From assembly GCA_023053575.1 (NCBI GenBank), contig JAKZAP010000008.1, positions 8,358,034-8,422,033 of the forward strand: DNA of 64,000 bases, read 5' to 3'. Made by a program: the position numbers and the translations under genes. Below are positions 47,990-60,920 of the stretch, piece by piece; position 1 is the stretch's first letter; every line of letters starts with the position of its first letter. Below the pieces are notes generated by a model. The model searched no databases and was not told the origin of the DNA. It saw nothing but the letters and a program-made list of their open reading frames with translations. Source of the stretch: Branchinecta lynchi. Taxonomy: Eukaryota; Arthropoda; Branchiopoda; Anostraca; Branchinectidae.

Positions 47990-50900
47990 GAGGCACGGCA
48001 CGGCACGGCATGGTGCAGGAGGCACGCCTACTAAAAAGAGGCACACGTACTAAAAAGAGGCACGGCATACTAAAAGAAGGCACGCTTGCACCAGGAGGCA
48101 TGCACTGTCTGTGCCTTTTTTTGGGATCGTTTTCTTGCGTGCCTTTTTTGGGCCCCTGTTCTGGCGTGCCTTTTTTGGTGCTCGACTTCTATGGGCTATA
48201 AAAGGTGATTCTATAACGTGCCTTTTTACGACACTTTTTTGGCGTGCCTTTTTAGGACCATCTTCTGGCGTGCCTTTTTTGGGACTCTTTTCTGGCGTGC
48301 CTTTTTTTGGTACTCGACAAAAAGGCACGCCAAAAAAGTGTCGTAAAAGACACGTTACAGAATCACCTTTAATGGCGTGCCTTTTTAGGACCATTTTCTG
48401 GTGTGCCTTTTTTGGGACCCTTTTCTGGCGTGCCTTTTTTTGGTACTCGACTTCTATGGGCTATAAAAGGTGATTCTATAACGTGCCTTTTTACGACACT
48501 TTTTTGGCGTGCCTTTTTAGGACCATTTTCTGGCGTGCCTTTTTTGGGACCCTTTTCTGGCGTGCCTTTTTTTGGTACTCGACAAAAAGGCACACCAAAA
48601 AAGTGTCGTAAAAGGCACGTTATAGAATCACCTTTTATGGCGTGCCTTTTTAGGACCTTTTTCTGGCGTGCCTTTTTTGGGACCCTTTTCTGGCGTGCCT
48701 TTTTTTGGTACTCGACATCTACTCGCTTTTTTTGGTACTCGTACTCGACTTCTATGGGCTATAAAAGGTGATTCTATAACATGCCTTTTTACGACACTTT
48801 TTTGGCGTGCCTTTTTAGGACCATTTTCTGGCGTGCCTTTTTTGGGACCCTTTTCTGGCGTGCCTTTTTTTGGTACTCGACAAAAAGGCACACCAAAAAA
48901 GTGTCGTACAGAATCACCTTTAATGGCGTGCCTTTTTAGGACCATTTTCTGGTGTGCCTTTTTTGGGACCCTTTTCTGGCGTGCCTTTTTTTGGTACTCG
49001 ACTTCTATGGGCTATAAAAGGTGATTCTATAACGTGCCTTTTTACGACACTTTTTTGGCGTGTCTTTTTAGGACCATTTTCTGGCGTGCCTTTTTTGGGA
49101 CCCTTTTCTGGCGTGCCTTTTTTTGGTACTCGACATCTACTCGCTTTTTTTGGTACTCGTACTCGACTTCTATGGGCTATAAAAGGTGATTCTATAACAT
49201 GCCTTTTTACGACACTTTTTTGGCGTGCCTTTTTAGGACCATTTTCTGGCGTGCCTTTTTTGGGACCCTTTTCTGGCGTGCCTTTTTTTGGTACTCGACA
49301 AAAAGGCACACCAAAAAAGTGTCGTACAGAATCACCTTTAATGGCGTGCCTTTTTAGGACCATTTTCTGGTGTGCCTTTTTTGGGACCCTTTTCTGGCGT
49401 GCCTTTTTTTGGTACTCGACTTCTATGGGCTATAAAAGGTGATTCTATAACGTGCCTTTTTACGACACTTTTTTGGCGTGCCTTTTTAGGACCATTTTCT
49501 GGCGTGCCTTTTTTGGGACCCTTTTCTGGCGTGCCTTTTTTTGGTACTCGACAAAAAGGCACACCAAAAAAGTGTCGTAAAAGGCACGTTATAGAATCAC
49601 CTTTTATGGCGTGCCTTTTTAGGACCTTTTTCTGGCGTGCCTTTTTTTGGTACTCGACTTCTACTCGCTTTATTTGGTACTCGTACTCGACTTCTATGGG
49701 CTATAAAAGGTTTTTATAACGTGCCTTTTTACGACACTTTTTTGGCGTGTCTTTTTAGGACCATTTTCTGGCGTGCCTTTTTTGGGACCCTTTTCTGGCG
49801 TGCCTTTTTTTGGTACTCGACATCTACTCGCTTTTTTTGGTACTCGTACTCGACTTCTATGGGCTATAAAAGGTGATTCTATAACATGCCTTTTTACGAC
49901 ACTTTTTTGGCGTGCCTTTTTAGGACCATTTTCTGGCGTGCCTTTTTTGGGACCTTTTCTGGCGTGCCTTTTTTTGGTACTCGACAAAAAGGCACACCAA
50001 AAAAGTGTCGTAAAAGGCACGTTATAGAATCACCTTTTATGGCGTGCCTTTTTAGGACCTTTTTCTGGCGTGCCTTTTTTTGGTACTCGACTTCTACTCG
50101 CTTTTTTTGGTACTCGTACTCGACTTCTATGGGCTATAAAAGGTTTTTATAACGTGCCTTTTTACGACACTTTTTTGGCGTGTCTTTTTAGGACCATTTT
50201 CTGGCGTGCCTTTTTTGGGACCCTTTTCTGGCGTGCCTTTTTTTGGTACTCGACATCTACTCGCTTTTTTTGGTACTCGTACTCGACTTCTATGGGCGTA
50301 AAAGGTGATTCTATAACGTGCCTTTTTACGACACTTTTTTGGCGTGCCTTTTTAGGACCATTTTCTGGCGTGCCTTTTTTGGGACCCTTTTCTGGCGTGC
50401 CTTTTTTTGATACTCAACTTCTATGGGCTATAAAAGGATTCTATAACGTGCCTTTTTACGACACTTTTTTGGCGTGCCTTTTTAGGACCATTTTCTGGCG
50501 TGCCTTTTTTGGGACTCTTTTCTGGCGTGCCTTTTTTTGGTACTCGACAAAAAGGCACGCCAAAAAAGTGTCGTAAAAGACACGTTACAGAATCACCTTT
50601 AATGGCGTGCCTTTTTAGGACCATTTTCTGGCGTGCCTTTTTTGGGACCCTTTTCTTGCGTGCCTTTTTTTGGTACTCGACTTCTATGGGCTATAAAAGG
50701 TGATTCTATAACGTGCCTTTTTACGACACTTTTTTGGCGTGCCTTTTTAGGACCATTTTCTGGCGTGCCTTTTTTGGGACCCTTTTCTGGCGTGCCTTTT
50801 TTTGGTACTCGACAAAAAGGCACGCCAAAAAAGTGTCGTAAAAGGCACGTTATAGAATCACCTTTTATGGCGTGCCTTTTTAGGACCATTTTCTGGCGTG

Positions 50901-51790
50901 CCTTTTTTGGGACCCTTTTCTGGCGTGCCTTTTTTTGGTACTCGACAAAAAGGCTCGCCAAAAAAGTGTCGTAAAAGGCACGTTATAGAATCACCTTTTA
51001 TGGCGTGCCTTTTCAGGACCATTTTCTGGCGTGCCTTTTTTGGGACCCTTTTCTGGCGTGCCTTTTTTTGGTACTCGACTTCTACTCGCTTTTTTTGGTA
51101 CTCGTACTCGACTTCTATGGGCTATAAAAGGTTTTTATAACGTGCCTTTTTACGACACTTTTTTGGCGTGCCTTTTTAGGACCATTTTCTGGCGTGCCTT
51201 TTTTGGGACCCTTTTCTGGCGTGCCTTTTTTTGGTACTCGACATCTACTCGCTTTTTTTGGTACTCTTACTCGACTTCTATGGGCTGTAAAAGGTGATTC
51301 TATAACGTGCCTTTTTACGACACTTTTTTGTCGTGCCTTTTTAGGACCATTTTCTGGCGTGCCTTTTTTGGGACCCTTTTCTGGCGTGCCTTTTTTTGGT
51401 ACTCGACTTCTACTCGCTTTTTTTGGTACTCGTACTCGACTTCTATGGGCTATAAAAGGTTTTTATAACGTGCCTTTTTACGACACTTTTTTTGGCGTGC
51501 CTTTTTAGGACCATTTTCTGGCGTGCCTTTTTTGGGACCCTTTTCTGGCGTGCCTTTTTTTGGTACTCGACATCTACTCGCTTTTTTTGGTACTCGTACT
51601 CGACTTCTATGGGCTGTAAAAGGTGATTCTATAACGTGCCTTCTACGACACTTTTTTGGCGTGCCTTTTTGTCGAGTACCAAAAAAAGGCACGCCAGAAA
51701 AGGGTCCCAAAAAAGGCACGCCAGAAAATGGTCCTAAAAAGGCACGCCATAAAAGGTGATTCTATAACGTGCCTTTTACGTTATAGAAAT
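47990..51790. repeat. Satellite-like array with internal inversions
   Basis: Built from words of about 27-30 bp centred on tggcgtgccttttttgggaccctttt. These assemble into units of roughly 130 bp: cgtgcctttttacgacacttttttggcg, then taggaccattttc, gggaccc, ggtactcgacttctatgggctataaaaggtgattctataa. Units alternate between direct junctions and inverted junctions, where tactcgacaaaaaggcac starts a reverse-complement block ending in cacgttatagaatcacc. Some subarrays are near-identical (for example around 48670-48945 and 49090-49365), indicating recent amplification. Open frames on both strands are artefacts of the periodicity. Confidence 0.92.
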
Positions 51791-52980
51791 GCATTTTAGG
51801 ACCCTTTGGCTTGCCTTTTTAGGACCCTTTTCTGGCATACCGGTCTTTAGTACTCGACTTCTTTGGGTGATAAAGGGTGCTACCAGGGCGTTTCTATAAC
51901 GTGCATTTTTAGGACTCCATTTTGGCGCTTTTAAGAACACGTGTTCTCGCGGGCATTTATTTTAGTACTCGAGATTCTTTGCATAAAAAATAGGTTTTTC
52001 TGGCGAGCCTCTTTTTAGTACTCCTTGAAAGAATAAAAAAAGGGGTTCTATAACGTGTCTTTTCCAGGGCCCGTTTACTGGCGTGCCTTTTTTACTACAG
52101 GCTTCTTTGCATGAAAAAGGAGTTTTTCGGACGTGCCTCTTTTTAGTACTCGAGCGTATTTGCGTTAAAAAAGGGGAATTCATCAACGTGCGTTTTTAGG
52201 ACCAGTTTTCTGGCATGCCCCTCTTTAGTTTTGTCGTTTCTAGGCTCCTCAGGTACCGGTAGGCTGAACAACTAGGCAGGGGTCGGCTACTTACAGTTTC
52301 TTGTGTCCGTTTTCTGGCGCGCCTCTTCTTAGTACTTGAGCTTGAATCCCTTAATAAAGGTGGTCTTTTCTACTCCGGAGGTGTCGGTAAATATTATGGT
52401 GTCCCGTCAGGGGTCGGCAACTAACGCATTTTCACCTTACTTCACCCATAAGCAGTCCAGTCTTTTAACACACCTGTTAACCTTGAGAAGAACAAGAATC
52501 GTCACGCCATCCTTTGTAAACCAAGCAACAACGTTCTTTGCGTGACGTTGCTTGCTCTTCGCTGTGCTTCTTTTCGTTTTCAAGCTTGGTTTGCACGAAG
52601 AAAGTAGCGGGATTAGTTCTTGGTGATGTCCCTTTACTCAAGTTCTCGAAATGTCGTTTTTAATCCTCTAGTTCTCGACCTTGTGAATAGATGTCGTCGT
52701 TTTTAGAACTCTAGGTTCTGTGTTGAAACATTTGATTCTGTAACATACCTTTTTTGGACCCATTTTCTGGCATGCCTCTTTTTAGTACTCAAGCGAACTA
52801 GTCAACTTCCTACTACCAGAAACAGCTATCATTCAGGGGTCGTTCGCGTGCCTCTTTTTACCAATTGAAATCTTTTGAGTTAATAAAATTGATTCACCAA
52901 CATGTCTCTTCAACTATTAGGGAATCGTACTCGAAAGAGGCACACACAGTAAGGCTCGTTCTTGGTGATGTTATTTTACT
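51791..52980. repeat. Decayed shoulder of the satellite array
   Basis: Diverged words such as ggcgtgccttttttactac, cgtgcctctttttagtactcgag and tctggcatgcc continue at growing distance, so copies decay from left to right. Homogenisation has evidently stopped here. Some other sequence (cagtccagtc, aacaacgttctttgcgtgacg) is interspersed. Confidence 0.75.
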
Positions 52981-54270
52981 AACAAGTTCTCGACCTTTTT
53001 CAGGTGAATAAATGAAGGGTCAGGATCTAGTCCGTATCCATGATTTTTCTCGGGGGGGGGGGGGGGGTCGGTTAATCATGTGTATATGCTAATACTGGAT
53101 ACGACCCTGGTCTGGACTAATTTTTTTTACTGAATTAATCTTTGTCCGAGGCAAGCCTTCTTTTAAGCGTCATTGTCTTCTCGAAAACATCGAAAAATCA
53201 GAAGTGATTTCAACTACTAATTTCCTATCCTTCTACTTTCTTCTGGAAGGATTTCAGAAAAGGCTTCCTTAACACGAACCCCAAGAAGTCATTTTTTCGT
53301 CTCTTATTTTCACTGTATAAAATTTGCTCTTATGTGTCGAACCGAAAGTGAACAAATCAAGATCAGAAGAGGCTGAAATCCTTGTATGCTAGAATAACCA
53401 AAATTTAAACGTATAATCTGTTTCCTTTCGATTCTCCGTCAAGTGATCTAACCGAAAAACAAAATGCATATGATCGAAATAAACTAATATTTGTAATTGA
53501 ACCGAATTTAAATTGTGTTGCCCCTCCCTTTCTTCTATATTGCCGATCCCTGCACCTGTTCTTTCACTTGTCACTTGCCGCCATTCTCCTCCTATTATGA
53601 AAAATACAAATGTATCGCTTACCTATAGACGCGAGAACAGGGCCGATAGAAGCGGGCAGGTCAAACATGGCCTAATGTTTCTGCTTGATCTCGAAGGAGC
53701 ATAATAAAGAGGCCTGGGATGGGTTTGATTACAGTAACAGCGATCGAATGGAGCCAAAATGGTTTTTGCCCATTAGAAGTACATTACAATCGGTAGTAGT
53801 AGTAGCAGAATCGTTTTATTAACATAACAATCGAGGATCCATAAATAGCACAGCAAAAGCACTGCTTGCGAGGATGTGCACTGCTTGCGAGTAGTACCTG
53901 TTTATATGTTTCTTGCGTGCAAAAGAAATAATACCGGTATATGAATACGAAATTGCATCAGTGATGAACGATTTGAGTATCTCTTAGTGCCCTAATTTGA
54001 ATTTACCTCTCGGTGGTTTTATGTAAGGGTAAGGAGATATGCTGAATTTGTTTTGAGGTTTAGTCTTTTGCCGGACAAGTAGTTTTCCGGGAATTCGACT
54101 GATTCAGACCTTTCTTATAACTGAGACTTCTCATTAGCTTGGCAAGAAAATTAGTGCTTCCTTAATTGGTTGTTCCACTCTTATACTCTCTTAAAACGGC
54201 GGAACAAAATGCAAGGGTGCACGAATCAAGACTTTCATGACGTGGAATCCTGTTTTCTATATCGGAATTT
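52981..54270. other. Non-coding DNA
   Basis: No gene supported. A G-run lies at about 53053-53066; the frames at 53389 and 53513 have no recognisable domain. Confidence 0.4.
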
Positions 54271-54790
54271 CCTGTCGTCCGTACTCGGAATCAGCATGTT
54301 TTTGTTGGAAGCATTCTACTAGCCACACGAATCTTCACGATCAGTACTAACATTTATAAAAAGTTAGTTATAAAGTAATTATTGATCAATTTGTTTTAAG
54401 GATCGTAAATTTTCGGATACCTTGCGGTATAAATGAAATTAATTCTAAAACAGGCATACAAGTATTTCATAACTGATTAAAAAAATTTGTAGCTGTAGCT
54501 TATCATTTTCGCTTACGTTTATATTTCAACATATTGACTGTCGTCCGTACTCGAAATCAGCACGTTATTGGTGGAAGCGTTCTACTAGCCTTGAATCTTC
54601 ACAATCAGTATTAACATTTTTGAACGTTACTTGTGAAGTAAAGATTGATCAATTTGTTTTCAGAATCGTACATTTTCGGATACATTACGGTATAAATGAA
54701 AGTAATTCTAAAACCGGCATTAAAGATCAACATTTTTTGTAGCTGTAGCTTCTCATTTTCGTTTATATTTCCACGTATTGCATAAGTGCT
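54271..54790 (+). repeat. Diverged tandem duplication (~265 bp)
   Basis: The words gtcgtccgtactcggaatcagcatgtt and gcattctactagcc at 54274 recur at 54541 with the same following sequence. A third, more diverged relative occurs at about 56030-56420 together with its neighbouring segment (cataattcgcattttctgcc). Confidence 0.65.
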
Positions 54791-54936
54791 TACTTCTCTA
54801 CAATGCCACGCTGTTTTTTGTTATACCTATTCAGTCATAATTACTCTGTTCCTGCAGAAGCACTGATGGACGATGTTTGATCATTCCAATGAGCTTTAGT
54901 TCTGAAACACTAATTCCCTGTACTCTTACTCAAGAT

Positions 54937-55083
54937 CAACAAATAATCAGATAGAACCTCCATCTCCCCATCTCTGTAATTTGACAATGCAGAGTCGAAT
55001 ACCTCCCCGTACCCTGCCCTCTGCAAACGAGCGGAGGTCAGTTGTTTCGCGGGACATCACGTTTCGCTACCTCTACAAGCAGC
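54937..55083 (+). repeat. Dispersed repeat R3, copy 2
   Basis: Matches 41007-41152 with scattered substitutions. It is followed by a GC-richer stretch with open frames on both strands (55038-55320) that overlap each other and show no domain. Confidence 0.65.
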
Positions 55084-56560
55084 AATATCGCTGTTAACCC
55101 GCCCAGAGGAAAAGTAGAAGTCAAAGCCGATTTCTTCTCTGGACACGCTCCAGAGCGGTTCAGCGCGCCTACTACACTTTTTGCGGAAGTACAGTACGCG
55201 AGAATCAACATCAGCCCAAAGCTCGAGCAAATACCTCTAGGTCCGTTAAGTTGTGTGGGGGGATTGATAGTCGCTGCATGGGACCAAAGACAGAGGTTCT
55301 GTATCATTTGTTCTTGCTGAGACGATGGTTGTCACTGAGTTGTTCTCATGCAAATCCTATTTCGAAGTATTTTCTCCGGACAGAGTAATACGAAAGGCTC
55401 TCATAAGTTTGTTATGAGCAAATTTCAAGTTCTCATCTGTTTTACCTCTTAAACTTAGCCAGAATTATCAGAATTAAAGGGAATATCGCTGATTCTACAT
55501 TGTGCTAGATTTCAGTTCTCATCTATTGCTACCATACATTCTAGCCACAACAGGAGATATTATGTGCTGTAATAATGAAGTATCTATACATCGTCGTATA
55601 AAACTCGCAAGCTTGCCATAACAGATCTTTCGCTGATCATTTACTTTCCATATATTTCTCTCAAAAATTGAGGACTACACGATCTTTATGAAGCTATTTA
55701 GTATTCCCAGCCCAATCGGAAGGACGAAAATACAAGGGATCACGCAAATTACTTCTGAACGAAATGTTTGTGCAGTTTTTTGGTATCATACGTAAGTCTG
55801 CAGCAGCAGCCAACAATAGAGAAGATTTTTCTCACAGCGTTAATTCGTTGTTCCTTCTTAGGGTGCTATTGCACCTCATCTTTCATACAAGACTAAATCA
55901 AGACTGGGTTCGGTCCTTCTATTTGTCTTTGCTTGAAAATATTCTAATATCTATGTGTCTTTGCTTAAGAATGTCAGCATATTATATTAATCAATCAACT
56001 TACCTCGAAGAGGACAGTGAATTTTCTGTAATCCATACTCGAAGTCAGCTTGTAGCTGCAGGAAGCATTCTACAAGTTACTAATCGCTTCAATTAACAAT
56101 ATTAAGCTTGCAACTTTTCCATGAAATAGACTTCATTCAAATCTATTCGCAAATTGCATATGCTTGTAAGGTATATCATAGCTTAAAATTAATTTTACAA
56201 CTTTTTTTTTGTAGCAATTGCAGGGACTCCAAAGCGAAACTTGCTAGCTCTATCTTTTTAGTTTGTTGGTTATGTTCTTTTCTTTCTGTTACAAATTTTA
56301 ATGTTTCTCTGCAATTCCATGCTGTACCGTGTTCACCACATTTGTCATAATTCGCATTTTCTGCCAATGAAATGATGGGCGATGTTGAACAGTTCCACGG
56401 ACATAATCCGATGACCTGCAAGTTTCGAAGAATTAGCTCGCTATATGCTCAATAGCACGATACTGTTTATGATTTTTTGAGCGATCAGATTTGAGTTCAA
56501 ATTTCCATGTAGTTTCTCCAGCAAGAGTTCCCTCACTACAAATTACATAACACTAACATT
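55084..56560. other. Non-coding DNA with old repeats
   Basis: No supported gene. The part at 56030-56420 is related to the duplication at 54271-54790. Confidence 0.4.
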
Positions 56561-57080
56561 ATAGTCGCAAGTAACGTATTGCTAAAAAATAAGTCCACTG
56601 ATGTCGAAGTATCTCTTTGAAAGTGCTTCTCTTCATTTCTCTTAAGGACAATAATGAAGGTCTAACCTATCGCAAATAACCTATTGCTGAAAATAAGTAC
56701 GGTGACGGCGAAGTAACACGCTTGGTGAAGTTAACTCTTTCGCTCTCTTCATGTTGTTGAACGTCAAGCCGATTTTCTTCACAGGATGAGTGTCCCCTGG
56801 ATGTGTAACCCCCTGCTTAGTTTATATAGTAGAGGTCAACCATATAACAATTTGCAATGCCTCGTACTTTCAAATAGTGGAATTTCTAACCTATCACAGG
56901 CAACTATTTGTCGAAAAGAAGTCAGATTATGTATCGTTGAAAACAGTAGAATTTGTAACTTATCCCAACTAACCTACTGCTGAAAAATAAGTACGCTGAC
57001 GGTGAAGTAACTCGCTTGGCGAAGCAATCTCTTTCCCTCTCTTCGCGCTGCTGAATTTCACGCAGATTTCTTAAATGGTG
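56560..57080 (+). repeat. Diverged tandem duplication (~290 bp)
   Basis: gtacggtgacggcgaagtaacacgcttggtgaag (56697) and gtacgctgacggtgaagtaactcgcttggcgaag (56992) start matching segments that continue with tctttcgctctcttc and tctttccctctcttc. A weaker first unit begins near 56590. Confidence 0.65.
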
Positions 57081-57840
57081 AGTCTCAATTAGTGGCAATT
57101 TTTTGTCTACACAAATGGTTTTAACACGCTTGCACAGTTCATAAATAGTAAAAGTTCACGGTCACAATTTAAGATTGTATTTTTTTCCCTTTTTTTTTAA
57201 TAACATACTGACAATTCAGGGAAGATTGTTTTATTCCAGTATTTTTCAATTTCCTTCGCTTTCGTTTCTCATGCTTCGAATCAGATAACACTCTCTCCTA
57301 AACTGTCTTTATGCTTTTATCAGGCTTCATACACAGTCACACAATCTACGTCACTTCAATCGGCCAAGTTTCAGTCACCTCATTCTCGTGTTAAATTTTC
57401 ATTCCTAGAATGTATTTATTTTATTAGTCCTATGATCCCCGTTTGTTTAAATTGTGCTTGTAAACTTGTCACTATTTATGATCTGTTATCTGTAGCTTAT
57501 AATTCTCGGTTTAACCCGAGTGAGCAACTCGAGTAGCCATTGAATATCAATATCACCTCTTTCTTTCATTTGTTTTGATTATGAGGCTCCTTGACCACGT
57601 GGCAACCGTAACTCATAATCAACAACAAATGAACACGTTCTCCAGCCTGCTGGCAGTCCTCTAGCAATAACAGTTCGCGTATCATATAATCTTATCGTCA
57701 AATAAACATACTGCAGAAACAGCTAACGCTGTAATACCTATTTGGTTAGTCAATATGTGTCGGCAGATTAAATATTGACAACATACGGTAGAACAACTAG
57801 TACCTGTTAAGTTAGTCACCCTTCTGTCGGTCAATGAGTA
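57081..57840. other. Non-coding DNA
   Basis: Nothing recognised. Confidence 0.4.
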
Positions 57841-58235
57841 TACCCAACATAAACTAAAACACAATAATACCTGCTGAAAGTTCACCACGCACTAAATAAA
57901 TAAACCCAGTATACATTAAAAACACAGTAATACCTGGTGTCTATTCAACACACAGTGTATAAATAAAAATACCCATCATGCATTAAAACACAATAATACC
58001 TGGTGTCTATTCAACACAGAATGTTTAAACAAATATACCCAGCAATAAGTTTTACCTGGTGTCTATTCAACACACAGTGTATATAAATAAATATACCCAG
58101 CATACATTAAAACACAGTAATACAAGGTGTCTATTCAACACACAGTGTATAAAAATATACCCAGCATACACTAAACACAGTAATACCTGGTGTCTATTCA
58201 ACACACAGTGTATAAATAAATATACCCTTGTTCGT
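57840..58235 (+). repeat. Minisatellite, ~60-bp units
   Basis: Five to six units built on aatacctggtgtctattcaacacacagtgtataaataaatatacccagcatacattaaaacacag, with small length differences. Confidence 0.85.
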
Positions 58236-59730
58236 CGACTAAATCTATTTTAGAGCTAAGATGCCACATATCATGGATTATCATTCCTCTGCTGGTTTCT
58301 CATCATTTCGCAAGTACTTTTCATTACGTTAATAATCCCTTGGAGACTATGGAAAATTTACTGATTACTGGGCTACTAGTTCGTGCAAGCCATTTCACTT
58401 TTTCTTTAAAAATTTCGAAATGAATCCAAAGTCTCAATGTCTCCAAAGGAGTTTTATAAAAAGGAATCTTATTCACTTACTTTACTAGGTAGCAGCAGTT
58501 CAAAGTCATCAGGCTCTCATGGTAATCAGAACTAATGGTTCCTTCCTGGAAGTAGTGTATCTTAATGCTTATCTTTTTCGAACATGGTTCTTTCAATAAC
58601 GATGTCAATTTATAGTACAGTAGATACGTGTTATCCAAACTGTGTGATAGAGGCTGAACGATTGGGTTTAAGAGGAGCAGGTAGTCCGGTTGATACTATC
58701 GTACCTCTTCATCGATGCCCAGAATATTAAAGCATACCTCACATTAAATGGTGTTTCTGTTTGGATGTTTCGAGATGGTTGACCACTTTAAAACCAAGCC
58801 TTGCTCACATGAAATTTCTTGAACTGTTTCTAGCCTCTCATCTTCTCGATGAGGATCTTGCTAAGATTTGCATAAACGATCTCGTGACAAACAATCTCCT
58901 CGGAAGCAAAGATCGGGGCACAAAGAACATTACGAGCAGAGCACCAACGTGGCAGGCGAGATAATCTTTGTGAAGCTAACTGTAGAGGAGATAAGATACA
59001 CAAAGAAGGGAGGAATCTTGGGAACGAGTGGGTGAAAACACTACTAATGCAGAATGATTTACTGTTTTAAGTTCGTCGACTTTAAAGCTAGTGAACAACA
59101 ACAGGTTTAGAATTATTCTGCTCGTACTAACATCACAAAAGGAAAAACAATTCTGACAAAAAGAGTATCAACTTGTGCCACATGCAGAATACTTGTCAAG
59201 TCAGTAAAAGAGCTCAAGTGCCATAAAAACATTCCTAGCTGCTCTATTCACCTGAAACAGTGCACAAGGGCTCGGAGGTGGAGTGTGAAAGTAAAATGTT
59301 CATCCCATTTTAGAACCAAGCTTCAGAACCAAGACATTTCACATCCACAATAACAAAACAAGTATTGAAATAACCTGATTTGTGATCATCCCACTTTATA
59401 AGCTTTAAATGTAAACAAACCGCAAGGATAAATCCAAAGAAATGTTGAAGATCTTGCACGAACAGCTTGAGCCAGTCCGACCCTTAAAACTTCTTTTCCA
59501 TTAGCAAGGTAGTAACAAGTGCAATCAAATCGTAGCAGCCTAATACCCTCTTTATCACGATTCAAAATGGCATATCACCGATCATATGACAAAACAGTCC
59601 AGTCTCCAACAGTTCAATAAAGATTAAAGTACGACAAGTCGTCTTATTTGTTGCTGTTGCACCAAAATCCTCTTCCATCGATATAGCTCACCAAATATAC
59701 AAGAGTTGGACTTGAGACCTGTCATAGACG
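58236..59730. other. Non-coding DNA
   Basis: No gene supported. An isolated R2 end word (agctcaagtgccataaaaac) lies at about 59211. Confidence 0.4.
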
Positions 59731-59739
59731 AACTTAACT

Positions 59740-60440
59740 CCTGGGAAATCTGGGCCCAGCTTTCCATGAACGGGAGCGGGGGGGGCGGGACTCATCAAAA
59801 TGCATATTAACACCTCTTTTTCCTCAAGTATACCAGCTTAGAGTTTGATTCCAGTCACAGGTCAAAAAACCTTTTTCATGGACATTTTGGGCCCACTAAC
59901 CCGTGAATGGGGAGGGTGGGGGTGGTTCAACTCCCTATGATTGCAAAAGCACAAAGTGCAATCTATGTATTATATGCACAAAGGAATTTAATTGCCTTAT
60001 CTCCAGTTATTGTCAAGTTAAAAACATGAAAAAAGGGCAATCTGGGCCCTATTGCCCCTGAACCAAGTGGGGGTGAGGATTGGGACCTGCCAAAAGTAAA
60101 GAGACCTCAATGCTCACAGACCTACCAAGTTTCAACTTGATATCTGTTGATTCCTGTAACGGGTACTCCTGGGCAATCTGGGCCCAGTTGCCAATGAATG
60201 GCGGTAGGTGAGGAGGTGCAACTTTAAAAATAATTTCCCAGCCCTAGGATCTACATGTACAAGGAATTTCATCATCCTATGTCCAGTACTGCAAAGTTAT
60301 GAACATTATTCACTAAGCAATCTGGGACCATTTGCCCATGAACCACATTGGGGTGGGACCCCCAAAAGGCACAACTAGGCACCAACACCCACAAGTGTAT
60401 CAAGTTTGAACTTGATACTTGCATTGGTTCAAGAGTTATG
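59740..60440 (+). repeat. Degenerate tandem units with 'ggcaatctgggccca'
   Basis: About five weakly conserved units of roughly 130-170 bp, each with a word like gggcaatctgggcccagttgcc, then tgaatgggggtggg and a tatcaagtttgaacttgatat-type palindrome. Style and G-runs resemble the internal units of R2, but I could not align them convincingly. Confidence 0.6.
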
Positions 60441-60920
60441 ATCTCCATAAAACGGTGATAACCAAAAACTGAAAGCTGCTACAGCGCTCGCAATACTGGA
60501 TTGTTCCAAGGAACTGTCCATAAAAAAAACATATTCAGCATCTACAGGATCGATATCCAACCTCAGACAAGATAGCAAAGTCAATAGACAGAAAATCCAT
60601 TTTCAAGCAGCTTCAAACAAAGAAAAGGCACAGACTTTGAATATTTTAGGACACAGGACATATAGAAAAAAGTTAGATTTTGCCTCTTGACTTTCAGAAC
60701 AGTATGTACATTTCATTTTAACATTTTCGCGGCAAAAATCGAGGTAGTGTAAAAGTGAAGTACCACTAGTACAGCGTTTGTGCGCTTGCTCTTCTACGTT
60801 TTTCCCTGACTTTTCCCCGACTTCCCTGACCTTTTTTGGTGATTTTGCCTGACCTTTCCATCAGTTTCCCAACACCTTTCGATTACCTCAGTGAACAAAT
60901 TAACTCATTTACTGAAAAAA

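Noticed and set aside
48010..51759. Many long open frames on both strands in the 48-51.8 kb array
   Set aside because: They are products of a repetitive, stop-poor satellite unit read in several frames. They have no start context or domain and occur equally on both strands.
55038..55320. Overlapping ~90-codon frames on both strands
   Set aside because: They overlap each other and a dispersed repeat; neither contains a known motif.
58761..58964. 67-codon frame with helix-like sequence considered as a further VPS51 exon
   Set aside because: It does not match the VPS51 region expected after exon 7 and lacks a convincing acceptor and phase.
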